A stretch of DNA of 64,000 bases, taken from Tipula vernalis (Eukaryota > Arthropoda > Insecta > Diptera > Tipulidae). Positions 43,843 through 57,765 of this stretch are shown here, piece after piece. The stretch covers positions 85,846,311 to 85,910,310 of the forward strand of contig OY282560.1 of NCBI GenBank assembly GCA_958295665.1. The letters are read 5' to 3'. The notes below the pieces were generated by a model. That model saw only the letters and a list, made by a program, of their open reading frames with translations. It was not told where the DNA came from and ran no database searches. Both the position numbers and the translations under genes were made by a program. Positions within the stretch are counted from its first letter, which is position 1. Every line of letters starts with the position of its first letter.

Positions 43843-46666
43843 CAAGGTTGGCTCCCCACTGGGTAATACTTTAAAAAAAAACCGGGTGGGTTTTTTTGGG
43901 GATAATAATACTTCTTAAAAAACGTATGTTTTTTGTTTAATTTTTCTTTTTTTTTCTAATAAACAAATTCAATTACATATTTTTAAATTATGATTTTATA
44001 AAATTCATTCTTTAGAACATAAAGAGGCTAGGTGTTTCAAAAATTCATTTATTAAATTGTATACTTAATAATAAGGTAACTATAATAAATGTATAAGGAA
44101 CAAATACATATCACAGATATGAAAAATTAAAAACAAAATTGATCAGTACAATATAAATAATTCACTAAATATAAAAAAAAAAAATAAATAAATTCAAATT
44201 AATAACTTTGCAATTTATCAATCTTGTGGTTCAGATCTTAAGTGCCGATAAATTTTGACTAGAGATAACGCCTTTTCGAAACCAAGTCGGTTTCTCAGTT
44301 TATTCCAAATTAAACCGTAGGAGAGAGAAAATTCTTTCAATTGAAGCCGAGCTTGCTGGGCAGTTCATTAGTGACACAAAAGAATTGCAAAAATTTTCAG
44401 GCAACTTTGAAGATTTTTCGTTTTTGACGTGTAATATTTTCCACCATTTTTTTTCGCTTAATTTTTCGAGCACCACCGGTTTGAATATAGATTCTGGGAA
44501 GTATTCTCCATCGTTAATTTTAAATGCCAAACAGTGTGCCAAAAGGTAGGGTATTTTTGGCTTATCCAGTCTTCTGCTGCGCTCTCTGCTTTTTCACTAA
44601 GATTTTGGCCATATATTTTGGATGCATCATGTTTGCTAAATAGTGAGTCGGGGTGAGTACACTTTTCATTCGTTTTTTAATTAAAGGCCTTTTTGTTAAT
44701 AACATCTCGTGGCAATTGAAGTGGAATCACCTTGCAGACCATCTAATGCTATTTTTGTTTGAGATAACTTTTGTTGAAGATTTAAGGCCTCATTGTACAA
44801 TTGTACATTATTTAAAATTTTGTGGATATCGTTATGAAATTCATTTAAATGCTCTGATCTTGTTTGTGAATACAGGTGAAAATTAGCAATAAATGTTGTT
44901 AAGCAATCATCATAAGAATTTCACCTTACATCATTTGGTAGTTGAGGCATGGTGGTGATTTCTAAAGTATTTCTGTACACTTATTATTTGTTTGGTAACT
45001 TCTACTGGAATTATATCTTTGTATAAAAGATTGATCATGTGTGCTGAGCACCCATGAGAAAAAACCCCATGGCGTTCCTCTAAAATATCCTTCATTTTTT
45101 TCATCTTGTTTTCGTTATCCGTGCAACAGGCGAATAGTCTTTATTGTATTTAGTTTTTATGAAGTCAATTGATTTTTCTACCACAGCAACACAATATTCA
45201 GCAGTGTGTTTTTCGGACCCGTTGTCCTCTGCACTTAAAAAACTATTACAACCGTTATGGACTGAACACGCGATAAGTGGATCATTTGAAGTGTTCGTCG
45301 GGGCAGAATTTTCAGGTCGTAGAGATTCTAACATTTCTTTAAAATATTTGTTATCAGCCACGTTAAAAGCAATGTTATTCGCGAAAAAAAATTTTGCCCC
45401 AATTTTGTCCAATTTTTCTTTTTGATTTAAAGTAGTTTTAACTGAAAATTCTATCATAGATGATTGAGTACAATGTTTGGTTTTTTGTTTCTTCTGCTGA
45501 TGACTACTAGTGGCAGTAAGAGACGTATTTCCAATTGAAGTGTCAGTATCAGTATCCGTATCACTATCGCATATTGTAACTTTTTTGTTACAATTTAATA
45601 AATGTGCTCTTATGCGCTCTACTTTGTTGCACAGTGCTTACACTTTACTTTTGTAGAATTTTCGATATGAACTACGTTATTCCAATCAGCAGCATTACGT
45701 CCACTTCCTCGAGGCATTCTATATTTCTATGGGGAATATTTCAAAATTCAATCCTGTATTTTACTACTAAATATTTATTTGTTTTAATTAGATGTACATA
45801 CTTACATTAGTTTTACTTAGTTTTAAAATATACGATTCAATAAACTCACAACATTCCTCACTAAAAATCACTTTAATAATGATTGGAGTATTTTCCTTTT
45901 CAAGACACGATTAAACATGATTTCTAAAAAATTGAACTAACACTAGAATACGGAAGGAGCATTTATATAAATGAAACACAAATAGTTGTTCCTCTACCAT
46001 AGCTTATAAGCCAGAAACAAGAAGATGATGTAAATTTTAACTACATACTGTGTCAACAGGCACAAAGTAAAATATGATCGAGAAGCAAATATTGTTTCGA
46101 TATTCAAAATATTCCTGATTCCTGTGCAATCGTGTTTTATCGTGCAAAATCAAACTGAAAATTTTTATAATTTGATTAATAAACTTGTTTCTGATTACAT
46201 ATTGATTTCTTCTTGCATAGCCATCTTGATGTATCTTAGCCGTAAAGTAGAAATACAAGCTTTCTACAAGTTTTCCCATAAGAACCAATGTAAAATTGGT
46301 AGTTTTGATTTATAAGTTTAATAATGAAAATTCAATTTAATGTAATAAAATTTTTGTTAATTTGCATGTTTAATATGTTTCATAGATTTGGTTTTAAAAT
46401 CATAGAAGAAAATATCTCTAGATTTTAAAATAAATTGAAAAAAGAAAACCTTTCCATTTTCAACAACTACACACAAACCATTAAATCCTAATATAAAAAA
46501 ATGTAAACAAATAGAATCATCCTTGTCTTTTCAATATAAAATCAACATACAAATGGGTGAAAAAAAGTTAATTTTGTAATTGAATTCTAACACTTGAATA
46601 AAAACCCCAAAAAACCCATCGGTTCGGGTTTTTTTTTTAAAAAAAACCGAGTTTTTTCCAACCCTG
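43843..46666 (-). mobile_element. hAT transposon, degenerate
   Basis: The 8-bp duplication GTAAAGAC lies at 43835-43842 and 46667-46674. Ends CAAGGTTGG and, inverted, CAGGGTTGG are typical of hAT elements. The interior encodes a broken hAT transposase on the minus strand. Size 2.8 kb. Both ends also carry AAAACCGGGT-like subterminal patches. Confidence 0.92.
44250..45730 (-). pseudogene. hAT transposase, broken
   Basis: On the minus strand from about 45715: MPRGSGRNAADWNNVVH, then a BED-finger remnant VKCKHCATK interrupted by stops. At 45101-45457 comes a middle block with AFNVADNKYFKEMLESLRP. At 44300-44542 is the C-terminal dimerisation block with FVSLMNCPASSASIERIFS. These are the standard parts of hAT transposases. 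Several stops and frameshifts lie between them. Confidence 0.82.
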
Positions 46667-46674
46667 GTAAAGAC

Positions 46675-48923
46675 ACACAAACACACGCACACGCAGGCAC
46701 ATAAACTTTTTTTTACAGCAAAAAAATTAATTGCAGAATTAATTTTTTGCAGATTTAGCGAAACAAAATTTTGTAAAACGGAATTATATAAAACAGAATT
46801 TCGTACCCAACCCTGCCATAAGTAAAGAGCTTTGCAGGTTTAAAACGAATACATAATTTTACTTCCGGAAGTATTGTCTTTTATACTACACTTTCATTTC
46901 TTTCCAGCTTCTTTGTCTTCATGGTTCTTCTAGAAATTTTTTTAAAGTTTTTTCTCAAAAATTTTGCAAATTTTAGATTTTAGGTCTTAAGTTTTAACAA
47001 AATTTACCATCTTAATTATTTATAATGTTTATTTTTTCGAGTCATCATTTTTTACCTGCTGATGGTTAAACGTTGAAATCGATAAATTTTTCATATTTAC
47101 ATTTTTACACTATGGTTTTAACCAGTACAATTTTCCGCTCATCAATAAAATCAACATGGTTTAACGTCAATGAAAACAAAATTTTCTATGAAACGGTGTA
47201 TGATTTCATTTTTATAATTACTGCACGTGGATTAAAATGTTGAAATACAAAATGTTTATACTATAGTTTAGTTAATTAGTTTTTAAGAATATACTGGTGG
47301 AAATGAGGTAGTTAAAGCGTAACGTTCCAAAAATTGAAACTATTTCAACGTTAATTATTTGTGAGTTGTGAGTAAAATACTTATGGCTAGTTTGTCTAGC
47401 ATTATGTGAACGACGCACAAATATTTTTAGTAAGTGTAGTATGTATGTACTAAGTAATATTAATAAAGAAAAGCCATCGAATATCGGAACAAAGAAAAAT
47501 TATAAAAATATATCGCGTGTTTCATTATTATCATTAGTATGACTGTCACCATTATATTGTTTTGTGTTCTTTCCACACTCAACCTTTTTTCTTCATTTCC
47601 GAAACATATAAAATAAATATATTTGTATACTATATACATATATTTATAATAGTTACTTATGCTTGTACACACACAAAGACACAATCTTATAAGTTTCTTA
47701 TAATTACTCTTTCTTCATGGTCATTTGTTGAAACAACAGCAATAACTACTTACTCCAAAATTTTAATTAATTTGTAATAAGAGTTCAGTCACACACTGCA
47801 TTAAATTATTGATTAAATAATTTATATTTTGAAATCAAGTGCGTGAAAACGGAAAACTTACAACTTTTTTTGTTATTAACGGAATTCCGTTTTTATTTAA
47901 TTTTCATCATGAATTTCGGTTTAACTTTTTTGTGGTTTTGTATATTATTAATTCTTCTTTTCTAAGAATAACATTCCTGAGAATATATTCATAAGAAATT
48001 AAAGCAACTATATAGTTATACAATAAAAAGTAGTTTCGTAACTTGAACTTACAGAAAAATACACGGATATTCACATGAATAATTAATAGAGTGTGCACGA
48101 GACGAAGAAACGCGCTACGATTATAAGCCGTAATGCATTTACTACTATTAACAGCAGTAGATAGTAGTAAATAATCGGAATGAATTTAAACAAGAAATCG
48201 CGTAAATTTATTTATTTTGTGTGCGCGCTCTCAGCACACAATCATCACCATCATGGACACAAAATTAATAGTAGACAGCCTTGAATGAGTTCAATGTATT
48301 CAAATAAAATAAAGAGTAATATAAAGAACAAAAATATGTCGGTACATCGGCACACCGAGCTAAACAAAAAAAAACTAAAGTAATTTCTTAAGAACATCTT
48401 TTGTTTGTTCGTCATCTTCTTTCTTTTCTCCTGCGTATATAATATGGTTCGCCAGTATTAGCACATTACTACTTTAAATTTAATTACATTATTTAGTTCA
48501 CAAAGAAAATAAATTATTTAGGGCTTTGCCATTTTTTATTTTTTATTTTTTTTACCAATGTCACCTGTACACTAAATTAGTATATTTAGTTCCCATGTAA
48601 TATACATATATACATATATTTATCGTAATGCTTAACCGTTTTTTTATGTTTGGTGTTTCTTATCAAACAAACAGTCAATCCAAAATAAATAAACTAAAAT
48701 TTTCTTATCGCACGCATTCAACAACATATATTTACTTAGTTACTTACACGTTTAATATTAAATTTTTGTATGTGCTATACTTAATTGCAAATTATAATTT
48801 GTTCACGGTTATTGAATTTATGTTAATTTTAGAAGGTTAGTAACTGGTTCCCAAAATTTGCCATTCACAAGTAATTCATATATAAATCAGACAGGTGTAT
48901 CAAGCAAAACTTCTAGAATATAT
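46675..48923. other. Presumed nemo intron, no element recognised
   Basis: AT-rich, with a CA-rich stretch just after the hAT duplication. The ORFs on both strands appear random. Confidence 0.5.
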
Positions 48924-49018
48924 GTATAGGTTTTGCACTTCAAATTCAGCCTTTTACAAAACACAATCATCCTTTTCAAAATCAAGTTCACCTTTATCCA
49001 ACTTATGCTCAAGTAATG

Positions 49019-49181
49019 ATGAGCAACGGAAATCCAGGAAAAACTGCTCAAAATGACGATATAAGTCAAACACTTAAATTAATTTTAAGCAGACTAAATA
49101 CATTTGATGAGCGATTACAGAAACTAGAGTACAGCACTAAGGAAGCCATCCCTAAACAGAAAAATGGCCAAAGATCTTAGA
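49019..49181 (+). pseudogene. Jockey-type ORF1, C-terminal remnant
   Basis: A frame starting at ATGAGCAACGGAAATCC reads through LILSRLNTFDERLQKLE, a coiled-coil-like end of ORF1, and overlaps the ORF2 start by a few codons. The rest of ORF1 was lost by 5' truncation. Confidence 0.5.
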
Positions 49182-51701
49182 ATCTTATGTTGGAATACCA
49201 ATGGACTGATGCAACATCAACAAGAACTGCAAGTGGTCCTGTACACAGAAAAAATCGATGTATGTCTCATCACGGAAACACACTTCACTAGACAATCAAA
49301 CATTAAATTTAAAAATTATCAAATATATCACACTATTCACCCTGGAAACACTGCTAAAGGAGGTAGTGCTGTTATAATTAGAAATAGTATTCATCACTAT
49401 GAGGAGTTAAAATATGAAACGGAAGAAATACAAGCAACTGCTGTTATTGTCAAATCCAAAAGTAGTTCTATTTGTATTGCTAGTATTTACTGCCCACCGA
49501 AGCACTCAATGAAAGAAAAAGATTATCTCGAGTTCCTCAGTAAATTAGGAAAACGATTTGTACTTGGAGGAGACTTTAATGCAAAAAATGTCCACTGGGG
49601 ATCCAGATTAACAACGACTAAGGGTAAAGAACTCCTAAAAGCTATCAGAAAATGCAGTTGTGAAGCCCTCTCAACTGGAAAACCAACCTACTGGCCAACT
49701 GATCCAAACAAAGTACCAGATCTGATTGATTCCTTTATAATAAAGAACATATCTGTAAATTATGTACAAGTAGATGAAAGCCACGACTTAAACTCTGATC
49801 ATTCACCAATACTTCTAACGTTAAGTGAAAAAATCATTCAGAAAGAAAGAAACCCATTCCTAGTAAATAATCGCACTAATTGGGCATGCTTTAGACTATC
49901 GCTAGAACAAAAAATTAACTTAATGGTTCCGTTAAAGACTGAAGAACAATTAGACAAAGAAGTTCACAAATTTGTAAAAGATATACAGCAATCAGCTTGG
50001 GAAAATACTCCTGAAATTAAAACGAAAATCAAGGGAAACAACTACCCTATAGAAATTAGGGAACTCCTCGCAGAAAAAAGAAGAGCGAGAAGAGTTTGGC
50101 AACAAACAAGGGCCCCTCAAGATAAAACTCATTTGAACAATCTCACTCAACAATTAAGAAGAGAGATCGAAGAATTAAAAGATGAATCAATCAGCAACTA
50201 TTTAAGAAAATTAACTAATGATAACAGTACTGATTATTCTCTTTGGAAAGCAACCAAAAGAATCAAAAGACCAATAATGCAGATTCCCCCAATAAAAATA
50301 GCAAGTGAGAAATGGGCTAGAAATAATGAAGACAAAGCTCGAGAATTTGCCGAACACCTCGAAAAAATATTCCAGCCACATGAAGACCAAACGTTGGAAG
50401 CCGAGATAATAACTGAACAAGCTGTGCAAGAAAGTAAAGAAATCCTACCGACAACACCAAAAGAAGTCATGCGTGAGATAAAAGCTAATATGAATACGAA
50501 AAAAGCTCCTGGGTAAGATCTTATTACTGCAGAAATCTTAAAAGAACTGCCAAGGAAAGCTCTGGTGTAACTCACCAATCTTATAAATGCAGCATTTAGA
50601 ATCGAATGTGTACCAAGCTTATGGAAAATTGCAGAAGTAATTATGATCCAAAAACCTGGGAAACCACCGCACATAACATCGTTTTATAGGCCAATTTCGC
50701 TATTGCCAGTCATGCCCAAACTCTTTGAGAAGTTTCTGGTAAAAGGATTAAATCCGATAATCGAGAGTAAAAACTTGAACCCAAATCATCAGTTCGGTTT
50801 TCGCAACCAACACTCAACAATTGATCAAGTACACAGAATAACCAGTATAATTGAGAAAGCATTAGAGGAGAAAAAAGTCTGTTCAACAGTATTTCTAGAC
50901 GTTGCACAAGCGTTTGATAGAGTGTGGCATGAAGGACTTAACCACAAGTTAAGGAATCTTCTACCAATGCAATTTGCTAAGATACTGGAATCATACTTGA
51001 AAGATAGGTTCTTCAGGATTAAGTTAGATGATACATTTTCTGAATTGAAAGAAATCAATGCAGGAGTTCCACAGGGCAGTGTATTAGGGCCGGTTTTATA
51101 CCTACTATACACTTATGATCTTCCTACATTAGAAAACAACACGGTGGCAACTTTTGCAGATAATACGGCGATCTTAGCTGTTGGAAAAAGCAACGAAGAA
51201 TCAACACAGAAGTTACAATCAGCTATAACTCAAATATATAAATGGACAAAAAGATGGAGAATAAAACTAAATGAAGCTAAATCAGTTCACATCAACTTTA
51301 CAAACAGACGAATCGAACATATTCCGATTACCATAAATCGGGAAATAATACCGCATGCGAACACAGCTAAGTATCTCGGCATGACCCTGGATGCTAAACT
51401 ACGATGGAAAGCACACGTCAAGAAGAAAAGTGAAGAATTAAGACTTAAATACAGAAAAATGTATTGGCTGATGGGAAGGAACTCTTCTTTACCAGCATAC
51501 AACAAGCTTCTACTTTATAAGCAAATATTGAAACCGATTTGGACTTATGGTATTCAGCTTTGGGGTTGTACCAAACAGAGCAACGTAAATATCATCCAAA
51601 GATTTCAGAATATGGTATTAAGGAACATCGTTGATGCACCTTGGTATGTCAGGAACAATGACCTTCATAGGGACCTTAAAATGAACCTCATCTTAAATTA
51701 A
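49164..51701 (+). pseudogene. Jockey-type ORF2: endonuclease and reverse transcriptase
   Basis: The AP-like endonuclease (49164-49830) shows LCWNTNGL, LITETHF, GGDFNAKNVHWGS and SDHSPI. It nicks the target for reverse transcription. The RT (about 50500-51300) shows YRPISLLPVMPKLFE, FLDVAQAFDRVWH, AGVPQGSVLGPVLY and, in place of FADD, FADN, so a catalytic Asp is lost. In-frame TAA codons lie at 50514-50516 and 50568-50570; the frame is otherwise continuous to 51701. A further C-terminal piece reads on after that stop to about 51830. Confidence 0.88.
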
Positions 51702-53399
51702 ATCCAGGAAAAAGCACGGAGACACGTAAAAAGGCTCCGCCAACATGTGAACATTGAGGCAACTCAGCTCCTAAGCATCACGAATTTAGTTCGAAGACTT
51801 AAAAGAACCAAACCTTTTGAGCTGGTGTGATTGTCAGTTTAAGCAGCATTATGCTGATCTAAAATCCACAACAAAGATATGGTTTACTTCAATTTACCAA
51901 ACACTATGGAACGCCAATGGGAAGAATCCATAGATTAATTTAAGTTAGTAAATTAAGTCAGAAACAAATTACTCATTAGTCCAGGAGACTAGATTGTAAT
52001 TACATAAAATTAATAAATAAATAAAATTTATTTTAAATATAAAAAAAAAAAAAAAAAACCTTTATCCAAAAAATAGTCATCCTTTTTCAAATCAAATTCG
52101 CCTTTATTCAAATCAAATTCACCTTTATCCAAAATATATTTATCCTTTTTCAAATCAAATTCAACCGTAGAATGGATCCCAAATTGATCTAAATTCAAAT
52201 TCCCAAATTTACCATATAATGTCTTGCTAACTAAAAATTCACCTTTAAATTTTCCTTAAAACTACGGTGCGTTCTAACTTGATCGTACAACAAAGCCTCA
52301 AATTCATCATAAATTTACTTTAAAATTCTTCCTAATATTACGACCAATTAATTCTGAAATTCACTCAAGTCAACCAATTCAACCTACAAGTCACTATAAC
52401 TTTAATTCAACCTACTCTAAAATTCACTGGAAAACCCTCTCTAAAACTAACGCTGAACTTCACTCTAAAATTCACCCTAAGTGTCAGGAATTAAGAAAGC
52501 GAAAAGTCTTAGAAGCTTAAATAAGGATTTTATGAAATATAAGATTTCTGGAGTTTCGAATATTTATATATTATTGCGGATTTGCGAAGGCAAATATGGA
52601 AAATGGGAGTTTAAAGATCTAAATCTTTAAAGTTAGTATAAACTTAGAAATTCGTCAAATTTAAGAATGCTGATATTTAAAGAATTTTTACAACATTTTT
52701 GAAATGTAGAATTTTTATTAGGAATTAGACATTTAGAGTGCCAGGCAAGTTTAGGTTCTCTCCCGCTTACCAGTACAAACAATTAAGTTTTTACTGGTTC
52801 ATCAATGAATTTCAAAATAATCTCAAAAATATTGGCCACAAAGAATCTCAAAATGTCTAAATAAGAATTATCAGAGAGTCAAAGTACTTCAATCCGATGT
52901 TTTTAATTTTAATGTGATATTTTCATAAATGATGAATTTGATTTGAAAAATAATGAATTTGTTTTGGATAAAGCTGAATTTGATTTGGAAAAGGATGAAT
53001 ATGTTTTGAATAAAGATGAATTTGAATTGTAAATTGGTGAACCTGATTTGTAAACGGTTGAATTTGGAGTGCAAAACCTATACTTTTAAATACAACAGTA
53101 GACCTAACAGAATCTCTGAGATTACCAATTTAAACTAGGCTTCAACCCAATGAAAAACGAGGCATTACTTTGAAAAATGACTAAAGTCATTTAGAGTCTC
53201 AAAATTTTTATTTATATGTAATTTCTTTCCATTTAAATTTCGAAGTAATTCGGAATCGATTCCTTATTAATCACTAGGAGTCTGCTCAATTAAACATTTT
53301 TGTTAGCTCCAGTTACCGATTGAATCGAACCGATTAGTAACCGACTTCGACCACCGTTTTATTGAAAAGGTCTAGTTCCTTATTTAGGAAGTTCCTTAT

Positions 53400-55740
53400 T
53401 TATTTATTTATTTACCATCACTGGGATAAAAATCCGTTTTTGATTACAATTTTATTTTTCAATTTTACAATTTAGTTTTTATTAATTTTTTAAAAGAACA
53501 TTTAGAAATATTAAAATCAAACACATCAAAATTAAAATTAAATTGTCGACAAATCGCCGGGACCGGAGCTTTATATGCGTAATTAGATTTAAATGTCGGC
53601 AAATATATAAAATTCCTAATCCGAGTAGGTGTACAGAGCACATGAATATCAATCTTTGCAAGTAGTTTAGGGAAGTCAATCAAACTGTTAAGCAGATCAG
53701 CGATGAATGTTGAAGCAGCATACCTACGTCTTACAAGCAATGAATCCAAATCACCAATTCTACAACGATCACCGTAGGATGGCAAATTCTTTTTATTCAG
53801 CCACATTGGAAGGTTCGGATCAAATGGCCAATTCAATTTATGAAGATAGTAAATAATAAATTGCTTCTGTATTCGTTCAATTCTATCGATATAAATATTG
53901 TAAGCAGGATCCCAAATAATCGACGCTTATTCCCAATTAGACCGAACAATGGAACAATACAAAGTTTTAATTGATTGTAGATTACGAAAATCTTTTGTGA
54001 TACGATGAATAAAGCCAAGTAGAGAATTAGACTTAGCTACTATTAAATTAATATGGTCTCGGAAATTCAATTGATGGTCCACGACAACACTCAAATCTTT
54101 AAATGTCATAACTCGTACTAGCTGGTGATTACCAATAAGATATTGATGAAGAATAACTGCTTTTTTCCTGGTGAAGCTCATAATCTTGCACTTTTCCAAA
54201 TTTAAGTTCAATTTATTCATAACTGACCATTTATTCGCAGTACTGAAACAAAGAAGCAATTTCATTGATGAAGACATTAAATAATACAGGTCCTAGGTGG
54301 GAGCCCTGAGGCACTCCAGAATGAACTTCAATCATCTTAGATGTAAACCCGTTAATTTGAACTACCTACTTCCGATCACGCAGATACGATCCAATCCAAT
54401 CCAAAAACAATTTACTCACTCCAAATCTGTCCAGTTTGGCAAGAAGTAACTCAAACTGAGGTGAGTCAAATGCTTTCGCAAAATCAGTTAAAACCACATC
54501 AAGCTGACATTTAAAGTCAAAGGCACTGAATACTTTAGATGTTTAGATGTTAAACTTAAAAGATTTGTAGTGGTAGAACGATGCCTTCCGGATTTAAAAA
54601 TGGGAATTATAATTGACTTTGTCCATACCAATGGAAATACACCACTTTTCAGAGACGCAATAAATATCAGAGATAGTGGTAATGATAGCGAGCTGTTAAG
54701 ATCTTTAAGTATTTTTGCAGGTATGTTATCAAAACCACATCCCGATTTCATCTTGGATATACCAAGGCTGACATCTTTTACTGAAATATAAAGTATTCCA
54801 ATTAAATTTTGATGATGCGAACTACGAGGACCTAATGAAATATCAATAGCATTATCATTGTATTTTTGATAGACTGATTGGAAAAATTCAGCAAATAATT
54901 CACATATATCCTCAGCGTTACAGGCAGTTACATCATTTAACGACATCATTTGTGGATAACCAGAACATTTTATTTTGACATCAACAAAAGGCCAAAATAG
55001 TTTTGGGTTTGAAATTAAATTATTTTCCAGCTGTGAAATATAGTTCCTATAGGCTCGGCGTTATTCCTTATCAAATGCCCGGCGTAGTTGTAGAAAAATA
55101 TTTAGACAATCCAAGTTATCACCAAATTCTTTGGCAAATGTGTGTGCCTTATTCTTTTTGTTTCTTAAATTGACCAAATTATTATTATTATTATTATTAT
55201 TAAATTTATCTTTATTTCAGTTTATTTATATACATATATTAAAGAAAAACAATTATTGCAAATTAGAAATAAAGTTGTTGTCAAACCATGGAGGATGGTT
55301 ATTTTTACGTTCATAGCATTTAGAGCATTAACATCACTCCATTTAGAATTGAAAGTTACTTCCCAATTCACCAATTCAAAAAACTCCTGCAGACCGGCAA
55401 TATCAGCCTTATTAAAATTGTAATTTAACCTTGGTTGTGCATTGTTGATGATTTTACAAAACAACTCCTGGCAGTCAAAGTTAATTTCCAATCCACTGTG
55501 GTGAAATCTATCCGGAACAAAAGGTTCCAACGACTTAGTAATCAATTCACAATTAGGATCATTCAATAAAACTAGATCCAGAATTCTACCATTTAAGTTA
55601 GCAACTTTACAAATTTGATGTAAATTTAAAGACAATATGGCATCAATAAAAATCTGTTCCCCATCACTCGAAACATTGGATGGAAAAACAGAAGCAGTTT
55701 CATCATCATCAGAGTGTTTTTATATTGATATACATATTGT
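53400..55740 (-). mobile_element. Second LINE (jockey/CR1 group), 5'-truncated and decayed
   Basis: On the minus strand 55222-55700 is the end of an AP-like endonuclease (NGRILDLVLLND, SGLEI). The RT follows: 54488-54949 has SGCGFDNIPAKIL; 54290-54490 has DFAKAFDS and SGVPQGSHLGPVLFN; 53927-54277 has the later part with EKCKIMSF. The FADD box between these is deleted. The 3' end on the minus strand is a TAAATAAATAAATAAG tail near 53400-53415, typical of simple-repeat-tailed LINEs. Many frame breaks. Confidence 0.75.
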
Positions 55741-57762
55741 AAAATTTCTTGAGATTATGATTTGATGTAACTTGGTACAAAGATTTGATTTGAATGAAAC
55801 TAATGCTGCTGCTGATTGAGCAAGATGTACGTTCGTACTACCTGAAAGCAAAGGCGTAGTTCTATATTTAAAGGTCGGGTCTCACAACCTCATGCTTAAA
55901 CGAAAGTTTCCGTTTTAGTTGTGAAGTTATTTTCCAGTTTCTGGTATTTGGTAATACTGCTGATTTTGTATGTGCGAGTACTGTTTTTCTTTTTTTCGTG
56001 ATCAGTCAATACTTCTTTATCTGCCGATTTTAATATGTGGAACAATTTTTTTTCTTTAATTCATTTGACACATTTTTATCGAAAAATGCCACAGCAATTG
56101 TTTCATCCGATAAGTACCATAAATAACAACAAATTTTTAAAAAAATAATTTGGCAGAGTGCTTAATCTTTCGTAATTGACAATTGCTTGTAGATAGTTAA
56201 GATATTGATAAGGAGCTTCAACAGCTACTGGATATCTAAAACATATAATCACCAAAAATGCAGATTACGCTTAATTAATTTTCCTCGTTTGTTGTTAGTT
56301 TAAACTTGTTTCTAAAAACAAATATTTTCAAACAATATAAGGCTTTTGCCATCCATCTTGCGTGTGACACTAGTTCTGTCACATAAAATGAAGTTGGTGT
56401 TCCTCCAAAGAAAACATGATAATTGTAGAGGTTATTTGTAATCATCCCTCACAAATTCTTGTTTTAATTCGTTGAAACAAAAAGTTTGTATATCACCAAT
56501 GACAACGTTCAAAGCTTTTGCAATTTTTTTTTATTTTCTATTTCAGTTTTGTATCTTTTAAATCGCTCAAAAAAAGGCGATTTAGTTAGAAACAATATGC
56601 TTTTCTGAAAATTTTGTTCCAATAATTTGCAAGCACCGCTTAATTTGCCAGTATCGAAATTGGTCGTATCGAAACTAAAAAGCTTGTACCGAATCTTTAA
56701 TATTCCAAACCGTTATACTAATTCAAAAACAATATCAGCCGTGGTTAGCCCTGCTCCGGGAGAAAGTCTAGAAACTTCTAAAAGCTGATTCGTAACACCT
56801 TGAGTTATTATAACCGGAAGCCGATCCACCGTTTTTTTCCGATAATTTCCGGTAAAATGTTGTTATCCCAATACAATACAAATGACACAGATGCCTGGAA
56901 CCTAAAATAGAACTATCACAAATAAAATGTAGTTTTTATTTCTAAGTGCTATTTCTATACCTTAAAATTTTCTTTTATCTTTAGAGCAGTTTCTTTTCGA
57001 AGCTATCACCGCGCAAGTTATATAAAGGTACGGTTTATAATTAAATCGTCATGCAGTGACCTAAAGCGATATCTACCGCGGTTATAACGTGAATTGCAAA
57101 TCTGTCACTTAATTTGCATTTAACAAAACATGCGACAAGCCTACGAACTTAGCCGTAATAAAACACTTTCTTACTATTTTTTAATCAGTAGACGGTCTGT
57201 CACTGGATGATGCGCCACTTGAAAATGAAGTGGTTGTGTCTATAATACGTTGAGATACATTTTAGAGGTAATTCTAAAATATCATTAAGTAATTATAAAA
57301 ACTCTTACCAATTTGTACTGTTTTGTCTGTATACGAATCAATAAATTCAATAATATAAAGGAGTTTGGATGACCGATATAAGGATGAAAGTCTAGAAACC
57401 CCTAAAAGCTGATCCACTGTTTTTTGTCCGATAATTTCCGATAAAACCTAATTTTGGTTGGCCTCCTAAGCTAATCTCTAAATAAACATTTTTTACTGTC
57501 TTCGACTCTTCCATTATTTCATACAAATTTGAATTTTTGGAAAAAGTTTAATTTAATTCCATATTTATTTAAATAACGGCAATTTTTATAATTATTGGCT
57601 TGTTTTAAATAAAATTGTGTTGAGTAATAGATTAAATTAAAATGATTAAATCAAAAAAAACGATTTTTTTCGCTCGGTGGCACGTGTTCCGGTCAAACTA
57701 GGCACTTACAATTTTTTGTGATGCTAAGATTTAAAAATGCTTACTAAAATAAGGGCCACAAC
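55741..57762. other. No gene; contains a diverged direct repeat
   Basis: About 56763-56856 and 57387-57448 are direct copies sharing GAAAGTCTAGAAAC, CTAAAAGCTGAT, and CCGATAATTTCCG. The spacing is about 620 bp. Nothing coding recognised; could be LTRs of a short element or a duplicated unknown repeat. Confidence 0.45.
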
Positions 57763-57765
57763 CTG

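Larger units (their letters stand above)
49002..52058 (+). mobile_element. Jockey-type LINE, 5'-truncated
   Basis: Ends in an A-tract (52041-52058) and is flanked by the 11-bp duplication CCTTTATCCAA (48991-49001 and 52059-52069). It retains the end of ORF1 and all of ORF2. Two in-frame stops in ORF2 inactivate it. The small divergence of the duplicates (none) suggests a fairly recent insertion. Confidence 0.92.
48924..53083. mobile_element. Fold-back element with 21-bp tandem-repeat arms
   Basis: The outer ends are inverted copies reading GTATAGGTTTTGCACTYCAA. The arms consist of a 21-bp unit repeated in tandem. In the right arm six units of the form GAATTTGATTTGGAAAAGGAT run from 52934 to 53059. 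In the left arm about eight inverted units lie at 48940-49001 plus 52070-52175. The centre (about 52180-52930) is non-coding. This is the architecture of fold-back (FB) transposons. A jockey LINE splits the left arm. Own length is about 1.1 kb. Confidence 0.75.

Noticed and set aside
50234..50674. 146-residue minus-strand frame
   Set aside because: Antisense shadow of the jockey ORF2.
48924..53083. CRISPR-like reading of the 21-bp repeats
   Set aside because: Units are contiguous without spacers and lie in inverted arms of an element in an animal genome.
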